The position numbers and the translations under genes are program-made. The notes below the pieces were generated by a model. That model saw only the letters and a program-made list of their open reading frames with translations, was not told the DNA's origin and ran no database searches. This document shows positions 18,380 to 28,929 of a stretch of DNA of 64,000 nucleotides, piece by piece (within the stretch, counting starts at the first letter, position 1; each line of letters opens with the position of its first letter). The DNA comes from Desulfocapsa sp. (GTDB lineage: Bacteria; Desulfobacterota; Desulfobulbia; Desulfobulbales; Desulfocapsaceae): the NCBI GenBank assembly GCA_013792135.1, contig VMSP01000122.1, positions 1 through 64,000 of the forward strand, given 5' to 3'.

Positions 18380-20611
18380 ATGGATTTATCCCCTGCTCCC
18401 TCATTCAAAACAAGTATCCGTTACAGATTTTTAAAAGGAATTTGTTTCATTCTGTTTATCAGCACCTGCCTGTTGAGTGGTACTCTGGCTTATAATGTTG
18501 ATAGTATGCTGCAGGAATCCCTGACCAGCAAGGGGAGAAGTCTGGCCACCAACATAGTAAAACGCAACGAGAACGCAATGATGATCAGCGGCAATACCCG
18601 CCTGGAAAACGTATTGACTGAACTGATCACCGATGAAGAAATAGCCTACACCACCATCGCGGACAATCAGGGGAAGCTCCTGACCAGTCAGTTCGAGAGT
18701 ATTAATTATAACTGGCCTGGATTGAATGAAATTCTTCCAAAACTTCCCAAGGGTATCGATCTGCCAGATATTCTTGAGGCCCTTAAAAAAGACGGGTATG
18801 TGCGGGAAATTTCCTTGCCCATCATGCTTGGCGTCGACCTCATGGGTAAGGTCACGATTGGCTTATCGGAGACACGGATCAGAGAACAGATAACAAAAAC
18901 TGTTCTCTTTGTGGTCGCTCTTAATCTGATTATTGCCCTGGTACTTGGCACCGCCCTGTTTATCGCCACGAAGAAGATTATTCTGGATCCCATTGTGGTG
19001 TTGAGCCGGGCAACCAGTCGTCTGGCTGCGGGTCACCTTTTGTCTAAGGTGGACATCAAGAGCAGTGGTGAGATTCAGATGCTGGCCGACTCTTTCAATG
19101 AGATGGCCGAGAACCTCAATACCACCACTGTATCCAAAAAATATGTCGACAACATCATTAACAGCATGATGGATTCCCTGGTGGTTCTCTCACCCGAAAA
19201 CCAGATCGTTCTCGTCAATCCCGCCACTTGCAGGTTATTGGGGTATGATGCGCAGGAACTGATCGGCAAACCCTTGGAGAAGATCTTTTATAACGGTGAG
19301 GCCGATTGCAAAGCCCTGTTCGACGAGATTTTGATAAAGGGTTTTGTCAACAATATGGACACCTCGTATAGGACTAAAGACGGTAAAAAGGTTCTTATGC
19401 TTTTTTCCGGCTCGTTGATTACCGAAGGAAGTATGGTGAGCGGTATCTCCTGTGTCGCCATTGACATCACCGAGCAGGAAAGAATGAGAGATGAACTTCT
19501 TAAACTCGATAAACTTGAGTCCGTAGGGGCACTTGCCGGCGGTCTGGCTCACGACTTCAATAACCTGTTACAGGGTGTTTTCGGCTATATTTCCCTGGCA
19601 AAGATGAAATCCGCCTCTGATGGCGAAGTGTATAAAATGCTCGAGCATGCCGAAAAGGCGCTCAATTTGTCGACAAACCTGACCCAGCAACTCCTGACTT
19701 TTTCGAAAGGGGGAGAGCCGATCAAAAAGGTGGTTCAGCTCCCGCTGATTATTACGCATTCTGTACGGTTAGCCCTGAGTGGATCTAATATTGACTGTCA
19801 ATTTACTATTGACGATCCCCTCTGGCCTGTTGAGGCGGATGAGGGTCAGTTAAGCCAGGTTATGCAGAACATGGTGATCAATGCATCAGATGCCATGCCC
19901 ACAGGTGGAACCATTCATATCGTTGTCAGAAATATAAGCAATGATGAAAATGCACTACCTCTTATCCAGGCTGGTAAATATGTGCTGATCAACATCGAAG
20001 ACAGCGGGGAAGGGATTCCGGAAGAATATATTAAAAAAATATTTGACCCCTATTTCACCACAAAAGAGAAAGGGAATGGTCTGGGGCTGGCTGCTTCTTT
20101 TTCCATTGTCAAGAAACATGGCGGCATCATCGAGGTGCAGTCGGAACTTGGAGAGGGCGCAACCTTTTCCATTTATCTGCCAGCTTCCGAAAAAAATATC
20201 TCACCTGCAATTCAGGAAGAGAGCATGCTGCAGACCGGCAGTGGCAAAATTCTGGTTATGGATGACGATGAGATAATCAGGACTATGTCCGAGAGCATGT
20301 TATCAACATTGGGATTCAGGGTGGAATTGGCCGTGAACGGTGAAGAGGCCCTTGCCAAATATGCACAGGCCATGGCATCAGGGCGAGTGTATGACGGAGT
20401 CATTCTTGATCTGACCATCAAGGGCGGTATGGGGGGCAAGGAGACCATTGCCAAGCTCATCGAGCTCGACCCCGGGGTCAGGGCCATCGTGTCCAGCGGA
20501 TACTCAGAGGATCCGGTCATGGCCAACTTTCACGAGTATGGTTTCCAGGCTGCCCTGGCCAAGCCCTTTCCCTTGGCCAAGCTGAGCGAAATACTCCAAA
20601 AATTGATGTAA
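18380..20611 (+). CDS. Hybrid sensor histidine kinase with receiver domain
   Basis: A 743-residue membrane kinase. In order: a transmembrane segment (about 20-40), a periplasmic sensor part to about 170, a second transmembrane segment (about 175-198), HAMP (about 200-252), PAS (about 258-370), HisKA with phospho-acceptor His391 in GLAHDFNNLLQ, HATPase (about 475-600, with NASDAMP, DSGEGIP and KGNGLGLA), and a C-terminal receiver domain with Asp677 in VILDLTIKGG. The HDFNN type of kinase often signals to a separate regulator, but none is next to it. It follows the broken Cache/binding-protein gene by 34 bases, which suggests the pair worked as ligand receptor and kinase. Confidence 0.93.
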   Translation: MDLSPAPSFKTSIRYRFLKGICFILFISTCLLSGTLAYNVDSMLQESLTSKGRSLATNIVKRNENAMMISGNTRLENVLTELITDEEIAYTTIADNQGKLLTSQFESINYNWPGLNEILPKLPKGIDLPDILEALKKDGYVREISLPIMLGVDLMGKVTIGLSETRIREQITKTVLFVVALNLIIALVLGTALFIATKKIILDPIVVLSRATSRLAAGHLLSKVDIKSSGEIQMLADSFNEMAENLNTTTVSKKYVDNIINSMMDSLVVLSPENQIVLVNPATCRLLGYDAQELIGKPLEKIFYNGEADCKALFDEILIKGFVNNMDTSYRTKDGKKVLMLFSGSLITEGSMVSGISCVAIDITEQERMRDELLKLDKLESVGALAGGLAHDFNNLLQGVFGYISLAKMKSASDGEVYKMLEHAEKALNLSTNLTQQLLTFSKGGEPIKKVVQLPLIITHSVRLALSGSNIDCQFTIDDPLWPVEADEGQLSQVMQNMVINASDAMPTGGTIHIVVRNISNDENALPLIQAGKYVLINIEDSGEGIPEEYIKKIFDPYFTTKEKGNGLGLAASFSIVKKHGGIIEVQSELGEGATFSIYLPASEKNISPAIQEESMLQTGSGKILVMDDDEIIRTMSESMLSTLGFRVELAVNGEEALAKYAQAMASGRVYDGVILDLTIKGGMGGKETIAKLIELDPGVRAIVSSGYSEDPVMANFHEYGFQAALAKPFPLAKLSEILQKLM

Positions 20612-20794
20612 GTCTTATTTCCTAAGTACTCCGCAAAACAAAATTCAAGCGCGACTCGCTTGATAGAATTGAGCCGTTGCCATCCTTTGTTTTTCTCCAG
20701 AATTGAGCAATGCAGTTACACAAGGTAGAGATGATATGAAAATCAGGCTTCAATAGAGGAAAGAGGGATAGATCAGTTCTGTCTATTTCTGAAA

Positions 20795-21247
20795 TTACCC
20801 ATGCTTTCTGGTCAGCTGCTCCAGCTTTTGCCGGAGTTGTGGTTCGGGGGGGGCGCCCACCACTTGATCAACCATTTGGCCATTTTGAAAAAAGAGAAGA
20901 GTAGGCACGCCCCTGATCTGGTAGTGGCCGGCCGTACCCGGATGAAGGGCGGTGTTCAGGGTGGCTATCTGGACCCGGCCCAGGTATTCCCGGTTAAGCC
21001 GGTAAACCAGGGGAGCCAGGGCCTTGCATGGGCCGCAGGTCGGGGAATAGAAGTCAACCATTACCGGCAGGGTGGCACCCTTGAGAAAATTTTGGAATTC
21101 ATGATCCGTCAATTCGATGGGCTGGGCTTTGTCCCGAAGCTCCAAAGGAGTTCCGCATTTACCGCATTTGGGACGCAGATGCTGACGATCGGCCGGAATC
21201 CGGTTTTTACTGGAGCAGGATGGGCAGGTGACGATAAAGGTATTCAT
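20795..21247 (-). CDS. trxC: Thioredoxin 2 with N-terminal zinc ribbon
   Basis: A disulfide reductase of 150 residues. The first 35 residues form a zinc ribbon (CPSC at 9-12 and CGKC near 29-32), which marks thioredoxin 2. The thioredoxin domain follows with the active site TCGPCK. The usual tryptophan before CGPC is threonine here (SPTCGPC), a tolerated variation that may alter redox potential. The cis-proline loop GVPTLLFF is intact. The protein would act in the cytoplasm, probably under oxidative stress. It is a single gene, leftward. Confidence 0.92.
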   Translation of the reverse strand: MNTFIVTCPSCSSKNRIPADRQHLRPKCGKCGTPLELRDKAQPIELTDHEFQNFLKGATLPVMVDFYSPTCGPCKALAPLVYRLNREYLGRVQIATLNTALHPGTAGHYQIRGVPTLLFFQNGQMVDQVVGAPPEPQLRQKLEQLTRKHG

Positions 21248-21413
21248 GACTCTGTTCCTCTTGTAAAAGAATTTAGAAGGGCTGCAGATAGTGCAAGAAA
21301 GAATGTATCCTTAGGCGATCCCTGTCAAGGGGCAGAGTTTGGGCAGAGTTCAAGAAACAGGCAGGCATGTAAATATGCCAATGGCTTGGAGAAAGGCTAA
21401 TCCGATGTAGGCA

Positions 21414-23537
21414 TCAAACATCGCGGAGCGAAAGGGCGATCCGTTTTCGTTGACGGTCAACCTCGAGCAGGCGCACCGTCACCTGTTGCCGCATTTGAAT
21501 CACCTCTGTCGGGTCCTTTATAAAGCGGTCGGCCAACTGACTGATGTGAATCAGGCCATCCTGGTGCACTCCTATATCGACAAAGGCCCCGAATTTAGTC
21601 ACGTTGGTGACTATTCCCGGCAGTCTCATGCCGGGTTCAAGGTCGTCGATGCTGTTGACTCCTGCAGTAAAGGCAAAGAGGGCAAAAGAGGCGCGGGGAT
21701 CACGGCCGGGTTTGGCCAGTTCAGCCATAATGTCGGACAAGGTCGGCAATCCCACCGCATCCGTGACATAGCGGCTCACATCTATCTGTTTCCTGAATTC
21801 CTCCTGCTCCATCAGGTCGAGAACCCGGCAGCCGCAATCCTTGGCCATCTGTTCAACAATAGCATATTGCTCCGGATGTACGGCGCTGCCATCCAGGGGA
21901 TTTTGGGCCCCACGGATGCGCAGGAACCCGGCGCTTTGTTCAAAGGCCTTAGCCCCCAGGCGAGGGACCTTTAATAACTGCCGCCGGCTGCTGAACGGGC
22001 CATGTTCATCTCTGAAGGCAATAATGTTTTTTGCCAGGACTGGACCCAGCCCGGAGACAAAGGTGAGGAGCTCCATGCTGGCGCTGTTTACCTCCACCCC
22101 CACGCTGTTGACGCAGCTTACGACCACATCCTCCAGGCTTTTTTTCAGGGCCGACTGGTTGACGTCGTGCTGGTATTGGCCAACACCGATGGCCTTGGGG
22201 TCTAGTTTCACCAATTCGGCCAAAGGGTCCTGCAGTCGTCTGCCGATGGAGATCGCACCGCGTACTGTCAGGTCATGGTCGGGAAACTCAGTCCTTGCCG
22301 TCTCTGAGGCGGAGTAGATCGAGGCGCCGCTTTCATCGACCATGGTGATAAGCGGCTCATGGGGCAGGCTCAGTTCACGGACAAAGGCCTCTGTCTCGCG
22401 GCCTGCCGTGCCGTTGCCAATAGCAATGGCCTCAATTTTAAATTTTTCGCACAGCTCAATGATAATCTGGCCGGCTTCTTGGTTCTTCCGTTCGGAGTGG
22501 GTCGGATAGATGGTGGTAAAGTGGAGGAGTTTGCCCTGCCCATTGAGGCAGACCAGTTTGGCACCGGTTCGAAAGCCGGGATCGAGGGCCAGGACGCTTT
22601 TCTGGCCCATGGGTGGTGCCAGTAACAACTGGCGTAGATTCTCGGCAAAGACCTGGATCGCTTCCCTATCTGCCCGTTCCTTGAGGGTGGTGCGCAGTTC
22701 GTTTTCCAGGGACGGCGCCAGCAGCCGCTTGTAACTGTCATCAACTGCCAACGCGACCTGACGGCTGGATTCATTGCTGCTCTTTACATAGTGTTGATGC
22801 AACAAGCCCAGGGCCGCATCTTCGGGGGGGCGAAGGGAAAGGGTCAGCACTTTTTCATTTTCGCCGCGCAGCATGGCCAGAAATCGATGTCCTGGTGTCT
22901 TTGCCGCTGCCTCCTGCCAGTCGAAATAATCCCGGAATTTGATGCCGGCTTCCTTGTTTTTCTTTACAACCGAGGAGATAATCAGGGCCTGATTGGTAAA
23001 GACACGGCGCAATCGGGCCCGGGTTGCAGGATCTTCACTGATCCATTCCGCCATGATATCCCTGGCCCCGGCCAAGGCCTCGTCTGCGTTGTGTACCTCT
23101 TTGGCCGGATTAACAAAATCTTGCGGCTGCAGTGGGCGGCTGTCCTGGGCAAAGATGGCACGGGCCAGGGCTTCCAGCCCATTTTCTTTGGCAATGCTGC
23201 TTCTGGTCCGCCGTTTGGGTCGATGGGGCAGGTAGAGGTCTTCGAGTGCGGTCAGGTCGGTGGCGGTCTGGATTGCCGTATTCAGTTCCTTGCTTAAAAG
23301 CTCTCGTTCGGCAAGGGAAGAGAGGATGGCCTCCCGCCGCTTATCAAGCTCGGCCAATTGTGCCAACCGATCACGAATGGCGGTAATCTGGGTTTCATCC
23401 AGTGAACCGGTGACCTCTTTCCGGTAGCGGGCAATAAAGGGGACAGTGGCCCCGGTATCGAAAAGAGTCGCGGTGGCCGCCACCTGCTCAACACGGACAT
23501 TCAGCTCCCGGGCAATAGTTTTTTGGTGCTGTTCCAT
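21414..23537 (-). CDS. tex: Tex-family RNA-binding transcription accessory protein
   Basis: A 707-residue protein with the Tex layout: N-terminal helical domain (MEQHQKTIARELNV, FIARYRKEVTGSLDE), a YqgF-like RNase H fold (VLALDPGFRTGAKL), helix-hairpin-helix motifs (LLTFVSGLGPVLAKNII, SRRQLLKVPRLG) and a C-terminal S1 RNA-binding domain (PGIVTNVTKFGAFVDIGVHQDGLIHIS). Tex is a cytoplasmic nucleic-acid-binding protein that influences transcription and toxin expression in several bacteria. The family is usually 720-780 residues, so this one is slightly short at the C-terminus, ending just after the S1 domain. It is a single gene, leftward. Confidence 0.96.
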   Translation of the reverse strand: MEQHQKTIARELNVRVEQVAATATLFDTGATVPFIARYRKEVTGSLDETQITAIRDRLAQLAELDKRREAILSSLAERELLSKELNTAIQTATDLTALEDLYLPHRPKRRTRSSIAKENGLEALARAIFAQDSRPLQPQDFVNPAKEVHNADEALAGARDIMAEWISEDPATRARLRRVFTNQALIISSVVKKNKEAGIKFRDYFDWQEAAAKTPGHRFLAMLRGENEKVLTLSLRPPEDAALGLLHQHYVKSSNESSRQVALAVDDSYKRLLAPSLENELRTTLKERADREAIQVFAENLRQLLLAPPMGQKSVLALDPGFRTGAKLVCLNGQGKLLHFTTIYPTHSERKNQEAGQIIIELCEKFKIEAIAIGNGTAGRETEAFVRELSLPHEPLITMVDESGASIYSASETARTEFPDHDLTVRGAISIGRRLQDPLAELVKLDPKAIGVGQYQHDVNQSALKKSLEDVVVSCVNSVGVEVNSASMELLTFVSGLGPVLAKNIIAFRDEHGPFSSRRQLLKVPRLGAKAFEQSAGFLRIRGAQNPLDGSAVHPEQYAIVEQMAKDCGCRVLDLMEQEEFRKQIDVSRYVTDAVGLPTLSDIMAELAKPGRDPRASFALFAFTAGVNSIDDLEPGMRLPGIVTNVTKFGAFVDIGVHQDGLIHISQLADRFIKDPTEVIQMRQQVTVRLLEVDRQRKRIALSLRDV

Positions 23538-23714
23538 TGAAAACCTTTCTTGTTATAGATAGCTACGTGATCGGAGAGATACGGGGATAGATAGAAATGC
23601 AGGGAGAATCATCTTGAATTGTTGCAGGATGGCCATCCTGGTCTGGGATTGACTTTCTCCCATTGTCCCTGCCTTTCCCTGAAGTTGCTAGTATCCGGAA
23701 TGAGCGTTTGATAA

Positions 23715-25166
23715 TCAGCTTTTCCGGCGATGCTTCACCGGCAGGATTTTCATCTGTTCCCGGTATTTGGCCACGGTACGCCTGGCAATCTGGACATTGG
23801 TCTCTGCCAGTTTTTTAGAAAGGGCATCGTCGCTGAGCGGTTTTCGTGGATCTTCATCCCTGATCAGTTGACGGATCCGTTCGCGGATGGATTCAGCGGC
23901 CAAGGGATCGGCACCTTCCCGGGGAATGGAAGTGGAGAAAAAATATTTCAGTTCATAGATACCCTGTGGGGTATGGACATACTTGTTGGAGGTGACCCGG
24001 CTGATTGTCGATTCGTGCATCTCAATGTCTTCGGCCACGTCCCGGAGGATGAGGGGCTTTAGCCGGGTGGGGCCATATTCAAAAAAATCATGTTGAAAAC
24101 GGAGGATGCTCTCCATGGTCTTGAGAATGGTACGTTGTCGCTGCTGGATGGACTTGAGAAACCATTCGGCATCCTTAAGCTTTTCCTTGAGATAGGCACG
24201 GGAATTTTTCTCTATGTCACCGCTGTTCTGGAGCAGTTCCTGGTAATGAGAGGAAAGTTTGAGGTTGGGCAGGTCATCGTCATTGAGCCGCACTACATAT
24301 TCGCCGTCAATCTTTTTCACATAGATATCTGGAACGATATAATTAGTGCTTTCTTCAGCGTAGGGAAGACCCGGGTAGGGAGAGAGCTCGGTGGTGATAA
24401 AGTGAATGGCCTTTACAACTTCAGGTTTCTTGCGTCCGGTTGCCCTGGCAATAGCGGCATGGTTGCCGGTCTGGAGGTGGTTCAGATGGTGGAGTGCGAT
24501 CTCGGCGGCCAGGGAATCTCCCATCCCTTTGCGTTCAAGTTGGAGAAAGAGAGATTCGCTGACGTTTCGGGCGGCGATCCCTGGGGGATCAAGATCCTGA
24601 ATGACCTCCAGGATATATTCGGCCGTATCCTGATCGCAGCCTGTCTCCGCCATGACCTCCGGCAGGTCAACTTCCAGAAAACCGTAACGGTTGAGATTGC
24701 CGACGATAAAAAGGGCAACATCCCATCCTTCTGAATCAAGGTTGCTGTGGGCCAGCTGCCACTGGAGATAGGCGGAGAGTCCCGGCTTCTGCGAAATGAA
24801 GTCAAACTGACTGGGGGCGTCGGCCGCCGGTGTTTCGTGAGAAAAGGAGAAATTATCGTCAAAATTGTTGGCGTAATCTTCCCAGTTGGTCTCGGGGATG
24901 GTGTCTGACGCGGTAACGGGCGCAGTGAAATCTGTTTCCTGGCCGCTTCCCTGTGCTTCTTCTACTGCGGTCAGGCTCTGGGGATTGGAGATCTCTTCCT
25001 GGAGAGAGAAGTCTTCTTCGAGGGCTGGATTCTGTTCCAGTTCCGCCTGCAGAGCGTTGCTCAGCTCCAAGCGGTTGAGCTGCAAGAGCTTGATAGCCTG
25101 ACGCAGCTGCTGGGTCATCACCAGCTTCTGGCTCAGTTTGAGCTGTTGTCTTAGTTCCAGAGCCAT
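23715..25166 (-). CDS. rpoN: RNA polymerase sigma-54 factor
   Basis: The 483-residue sigma factor directs RNA polymerase to -24/-12 promoters, which need an enhancer-binding ATPase. Region I at the N-terminus (LKLSQKLVMTQQLRQAIKLLQL) contacts those activators. An acidic region II (about 50-110) follows, then the core-binding and DNA-binding region III. The RpoN box is ARRTVAKYRE near the C-terminus, and the upstream helix-turn-helix segment (HESTISRVTSNKYV) is intact. It lies five bases downstream of lptB on the same strand, the gene order seen in most proteobacteria. Confidence 0.97.
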   Translation of the reverse strand: MALELRQQLKLSQKLVMTQQLRQAIKLLQLNRLELSNALQAELEQNPALEEDFSLQEEISNPQSLTAVEEAQGSGQETDFTAPVTASDTIPETNWEDYANNFDDNFSFSHETPAADAPSQFDFISQKPGLSAYLQWQLAHSNLDSEGWDVALFIVGNLNRYGFLEVDLPEVMAETGCDQDTAEYILEVIQDLDPPGIAARNVSESLFLQLERKGMGDSLAAEIALHHLNHLQTGNHAAIARATGRKKPEVVKAIHFITTELSPYPGLPYAEESTNYIVPDIYVKKIDGEYVVRLNDDDLPNLKLSSHYQELLQNSGDIEKNSRAYLKEKLKDAEWFLKSIQQRQRTILKTMESILRFQHDFFEYGPTRLKPLILRDVAEDIEMHESTISRVTSNKYVHTPQGIYELKYFFSTSIPREGADPLAAESIRERIRQLIRDEDPRKPLSDDALSKKLAETNVQIARRTVAKYREQMKILPVKHRRKS

Positions 25167-25171
25167 GGCGG

Positions 25172-25894
25172 TTACATACTGAAGTTTTCGCCCAGGTACA
25201 TCTTCCTGGCAACTTCACTGGCGATGATGTCGTCGGCCACCCCGCTGGTGAGAATCTGCCCCGCGTTCATGATATAAGCAAAGTCGCAGACCTGCAAGGT
25301 TTCCCGGACGTTGTGGTCAGAGATGAGGATACCAAGGCCCTTATCTTTCAGCCCCATGATGATCTTCTGCAGATCGGCCACCGCCAGAGGATCAATGCCG
25401 GCAAAGGGTTCATCCAGGAGAATAAAGTTAGGGCGAGTGGCAAGGGCGCGCATGATTTCCACCCTCCGTCGTTCCCCTCCTGAAAGAGCATGGCCTTTAT
25501 TGTGGCGCAGGTATTCGATATGCAGATCCGCCATCAGTTCATTGATCCGGTTATTGATCTCGTTTTTAGAGAGCCCCAGCGGTTCGAGGATGATGCGCAC
25601 GTTTTCTTCAACAGTCAGCTTTTTAAAGACGGATGGTTCCTGAGCAAGATAGGAGATTCCTTTCAGAGCCCGTTTGTGGATGGGAAGGGCGGTGATGTCC
25701 TCGCCATTAAGCAGCACCTGGCCGCTGTCCGGGCGGATAAATCCGGCAATGGTGTAGAATGACGTGGTCTTGCCGGCACCGTTTGGGCCGAGCAGGCCGA
25801 CCACAATACCGGTATTTACCTGCAGGCTGACACCATCGACCACGGTGCGGCTGCGATAGCGTTTGACAATTTTTTTGGTTTCAAGCTGGGCCAT
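25172..25894 (-). CDS. lptB: Lipopolysaccharide export ABC ATPase
   Basis: The cytoplasmic ATPase of the Lpt machine, which drives lipopolysaccharide from the inner membrane to the outer membrane. The 240-residue protein has Walker A (GPNGAGKTTSF), the Q-loop, the ABC signature LSGGERRRVEI, Walker B (FILLDEPFAG) and the switch histidine (ISDHNVRE). The C-terminus (ARKMYLGENF) is the LptB-specific ending. It lies between lptA (21 bases upstream) and rpoN. Its presence indicates an outer membrane with lipopolysaccharide. Confidence 0.97.
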   Translation of the reverse strand: MAQLETKKIVKRYRSRTVVDGVSLQVNTGIVVGLLGPNGAGKTTSFYTIAGFIRPDSGQVLLNGEDITALPIHKRALKGISYLAQEPSVFKKLTVEENVRIILEPLGLSKNEINNRINELMADLHIEYLRHNKGHALSGGERRRVEIMRALATRPNFILLDEPFAGIDPLAVADLQKIIMGLKDKGLGILISDHNVRETLQVCDFAYIMNAGQILTSGVADDIIASEVARKMYLGENFSM

Positions 25895-25915
25895 AGGTGA
25901 ATACCGGGTCGGATA

Positions 25916-26440
25916 CTATTTAGGAATGATGGTGGCCCTGACCCGCCCGCCTTTTTTTCCGGAAGTGGCAGACGATTTGGAAGGGACGACCTCGGATCGA
26001 CCTTCGTCGATATAATAAACAATAGTATCGCCGGAAACCTGATTCTTCCCCTGCCAGGCCTTGGCATTTCCTGTGAGAACAACCTTTCTTTCAGGGGCCA
26101 GATAATCCATCTTGTTGCCGGTGCCCAGCCAGTCTCCTCTGGTAATCTCCACATTGCCGACACAAAGAAGCTTTTTGACCTCCTGTCCCTGACCCTTGCC
26201 TTTGGCGGCTTGACTGTAATAAACGGTCATTTCGTTGGAGCGAATCTTTACATCTGCCTGGGTGGCAAGCACATTGCCGGAGAAGAGGACACTGTTTTTC
26301 TGTTCGAGGGAGACCATCCGGTCTGCCTCGATATTGATAGGCGATTTGTCGCCAGACCAGGCGGGAGCGGCCAGTAAAAGCACGAGCAGGAACAGGGCGC
26401 GGGTGAAAGGATAAGGGGTGGCGAGGAGGGACATGCGCAT
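25916..26440 (-). CDS. lptA: Lipopolysaccharide transport periplasmic protein
   Basis: A 174-residue periplasmic bridge protein with a signal peptide (MRMSLLATPYPFTRALFLLVLLLAAPAWS). The OstA/LptA-type beta-jellyroll domain has the motifs PINIEADRMVSLEQKNSVLFSGNV, here seen as INIEADRM at about 36 and FSGNVLATQ at about 53, and YLAPERKVVLTGNAKAWQG further on. It moves lipopolysaccharide with LptB and LptC. The C-tail is basic. AGGAG lies seven bases before the first ATG. A recognisable lptC is not directly upstream, although lptC, lptA and lptB are adjacent in many genomes. Confidence 0.92.
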   Translation of the reverse strand: MRMSLLATPYPFTRALFLLVLLLAAPAWSGDKSPINIEADRMVSLEQKNSVLFSGNVLATQADVKIRSNEMTVYYSQAAKGKGQGQEVKKLLCVGNVEITRGDWLGTGNKMDYLAPERKVVLTGNAKAWQGKNQVSGDTIVYYIDEGRSEVVPSKSSATSGKKGGRVRATIIPK

Positions 26441-26687
26441 GGAGAGACTCCTGTTCAGGTTGGAAGTATAAAAAATACGTTGAAATTACAATGCAATTAT
26501 TGAGCCTATGATACTCGGAGCCGAATAAATTGTAAAGGTGCGGCTTGGTAAAAGGTTGTCGAGCATTGAGAAAGAGTACTTTACTTAGCGTATGCAAGTC
26601 AGTACAATATAAAGTAATATCTGCTTATTTTTAACAAATAATCATCAAATTATTCATGGCATTCCAATAGATAGAGGATGGGCAATA

Positions 26688-27581
26688 ATGAAAGAAGAAA
26701 GTATTGAACGGGCCAAGGTGCTCATTGAGTCTTTACCCTATATGCAGACGTTTCGTCATAAGACGGTGGTGATCAAGTATGGTGGTCATGCCATGGTGGA
26801 TGAGAATCTGAAGAAACAGTTTGCTCTCGATGTGATTCTGATGAAGCATATCGGCATCAATCCGGTGATTGTGCATGGCGGCGGGCCGCAGATCAATCTC
26901 CTGCTGGATCGTCTGCAGATCAAGCCCAGTTATGTCCAGGGGATGCGGGTGACCGATGGCGAGACCATGGATGTGGTGGAGATGGTTCTGGTGGGTAAGG
27001 TCAACAAGGAGATCGTCGGCAATATCAATCATTGCGGGGGCAGGGCAGTGGGTCTGTCCGGACGGGATGGCGATCTGGTCTGCGCGGAAAAACTGCAGGT
27101 GAGTAAAAAAACGGATGCTGCGGCCATGGAAAATGCGCCTCCAGAGCTCATCGATCTGGGCCGGGTGGGTCGAGTGACCCGGATCAACGCCGAGATCCTC
27201 AGGACCCTGGAGCGTGAGGATTTTATTCCGGTGATTGCCCCGGTAGGTGTGGGTGCGGATGGTCAGGCCTTTAATATCAATGCCGATCTGGTGGCCGGGG
27301 CCATAGCCGCTGAATTGAAGGCGGCCAAGCTGATTCTGCTCACCGACGTGGAGGGAGTCAAGGATCGTCAGGGGTCGTTGATTCATTCCCTGCTCAGGGC
27401 GGATATCGAGAAGCTGATAGATAACGAGACCATTGTCGGCGGCATGATCCCCAAGGTGCGTTGTTGTGGAGACGCGCTGGCACGTGGGGTCACCAAGGCC
27501 CATATCATTGATGGCCGGGTTGAACATGCTATTCTGCTGGAGATGTTTACCCGTGAGGGTGTCGGGACGGAGATTGTATGA
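26688..27581 (+). CDS. argB: Acetylglutamate kinase
   Basis: Phosphorylates N-acetylglutamate, the second step of arginine synthesis. The 297-residue protein belongs to the amino-acid kinase family. Motifs are VIKYGGHAM (nucleotide-binding lysine), [17 protein letters not shown] and VPVI-like FIPVIAPVG. The N-terminal extension of about 20 residues with YMQTFRHK is typical of arginine-sensitive, hexameric enzymes, so feedback inhibition by arginine is likely. GAGGATGGG precedes the ATG. It overlaps argD by four bases (ATGA) and opens the arginine operon. Confidence 0.97.
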   Translation: MKEESIERAKVLIESLPYMQTFRHKTVVIKYGGHAMVDENLKKQFALDVILMKHIGINPVIVHGGGPQINLLLDRLQIKPSYVQGMRVTDGETMDVVEMVLVGKVNKEIVGNINHCGGRAVGLSGRDGDLVCAEKLQVSKKTDAAAMENAPPELIDLGRVGRVTRINAEILRTLEREDFIPVIAPVGVGADGQAFNINADLVAGAIAAELKAAKLILLTDVEGVKDRQGSLIHSLLRADIEKLIDNETIVGGMIPKVRCCGDALARGVTKAHIIDGRVEHAILLEMFTREGVGTEIV

Positions 27582-28777
27582 TGGGCAAGACAAACAAGGA
27601 AATAGCGGCAAGGAGCGATCAGGTGTTTATAGGAACCTATAGCCGGTATCCGGCGGTCATGGTCAAGGGGGCCGGCTGTCGTCTGACTGATGCGGAGGGT
27701 AAAGAATATCTGGACTTTTTGGCTGGTATTGCCGTCTGCGGCCTTGGACATTGCCATCCGGCAGTGACGGCGGCCATCTGCCACCAGGCCTGCGTTCTGG
27801 TGCATGTCTCCAACCTCTATTATACCGAACCGCAGACAGAGCTTGCCGAGCTGTTGACGGCCCACTCCTTTGCTGATCGAGTCTTTTTGGCCAACAGCGG
27901 GGCTGAGGCCAATGAGGCGGCCATCAAGCTGGCTCGGATCTGGGGAGGAGAGCGGTACGGGATTATTTCCCTGGCCGGTTCTTTCCATGGCCGGACCCTG
28001 GCCACGGTTGCAGCCACCGGTCAGGCTAAATTTCAAAAGGGATTTGAGCCCATGCCCGAGGGGTTTTCCCATGCCCCTTTTGGTGATCTGACCGTACTTG
28101 AGGCCATGATCACCGACCAGACCTGTGCAATCCTCTGTGAGCCCCTGCAGGGAGAAGGCGGGGTGCGTCCCCTCGATCGCGACTATCTGCAGGGGCTGCG
28201 GGCTCTCTGCGATAAACATGATCTGCTGCTGATCTTTGATGAGATCCAGACCGGCATGGGGCGGACTGGTACTCTCTTTGCTTATGAACAGTTGGGGGTA
28301 GAGCCGGATATCATGACTCTGGCCAAGGCCCTTGGCAATGGCCTGCCCATTGGGGCAATGGTGACTCGAAAAGGGATCGCCGCTGCCTTTACTCCAGGCA
28401 CCCATGCTTCCACCTTTGGCGGGAATCCTGTGGCTTCGGCTGCGGCAGTAGCCACTATGAAGGTGATGCTTGCTGATGGCTTTCTGGCTGAGGTGCGTGA
28501 AAAGGGGAACTATCTCCATGAACAGCTACAGGTTTTGGCTTCACGTTTTCCAGCACTTGCCACCGGAGCTCGTGGTCTTGGGCTGATCCAGGGGCTGGTG
28601 CTGACTGAGGCCGGGGTGGAAAATGGTGGGGTTATAGTGACTCGGATGTTTGAAAAAGGGTGTCTGATTAATTTCGCCGGTAACGTGGCCCTGCGGTTTC
28701 TGCCGCCGCTGATTGTCAGCCGGGAGGAGATTGACCAGATGATCCAGATCCTGACCGAGGTTCTAGGGGAGATGTGA
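27578..28777 (+). CDS. argD: Acetylornithine aminotransferase
   Basis: A PLP enzyme of 399 residues that converts N-acetylglutamate semialdehyde to N-acetylornithine, and can also act on succinyl-diaminopimelate in some bacteria. Class III aminotransferase motifs are [46 protein letters not shown] and the PLP lysine in [15 protein letters not shown]. Translation is probably coupled to argB through the ATGA overlap. argF follows after 152 bases that hold a T-rich stretch but no clear terminator. Confidence 0.96.
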   Translation: MMGKTNKEIAARSDQVFIGTYSRYPAVMVKGAGCRLTDAEGKEYLDFLAGIAVCGLGHCHPAVTAAICHQACVLVHVSNLYYTEPQTELAELLTAHSFADRVFLANSGAEANEAAIKLARIWGGERYGIISLAGSFHGRTLATVAATGQAKFQKGFEPMPEGFSHAPFGDLTVLEAMITDQTCAILCEPLQGEGGVRPLDRDYLQGLRALCDKHDLLLIFDEIQTGMGRTGTLFAYEQLGVEPDIMTLAKALGNGLPIGAMVTRKGIAAAFTPGTHASTFGGNPVASAAAVATMKVMLADGFLAEVREKGNYLHEQLQVLASRFPALATGARGLGLIQGLVLTEAGVENGGVIVTRMFEKGCLINFAGNVALRFLPPLIVSREEIDQMIQILTEVLGEM

Positions 28778-28929
28778 GGCCTGAATTGCCTGAAAGTGGG
28801 AAATTCTTTGCAAATCATCTTTTTTTTTTGTAGATATTGTCTTTTCCCCATATAAATAAGCATTGGGCTTGGGGGCAGAGTGAATTTGGCAGAAAACTCT
28901 TTTTCTGCCTGATATAGAGACGGATCTCC

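Noticed and set aside
26635-26656. ARG-box-like sequence upstream of argB
   Set aside because: Only one half site (ATTATTCAT) is convincing, and an ArgR gene was not seen.
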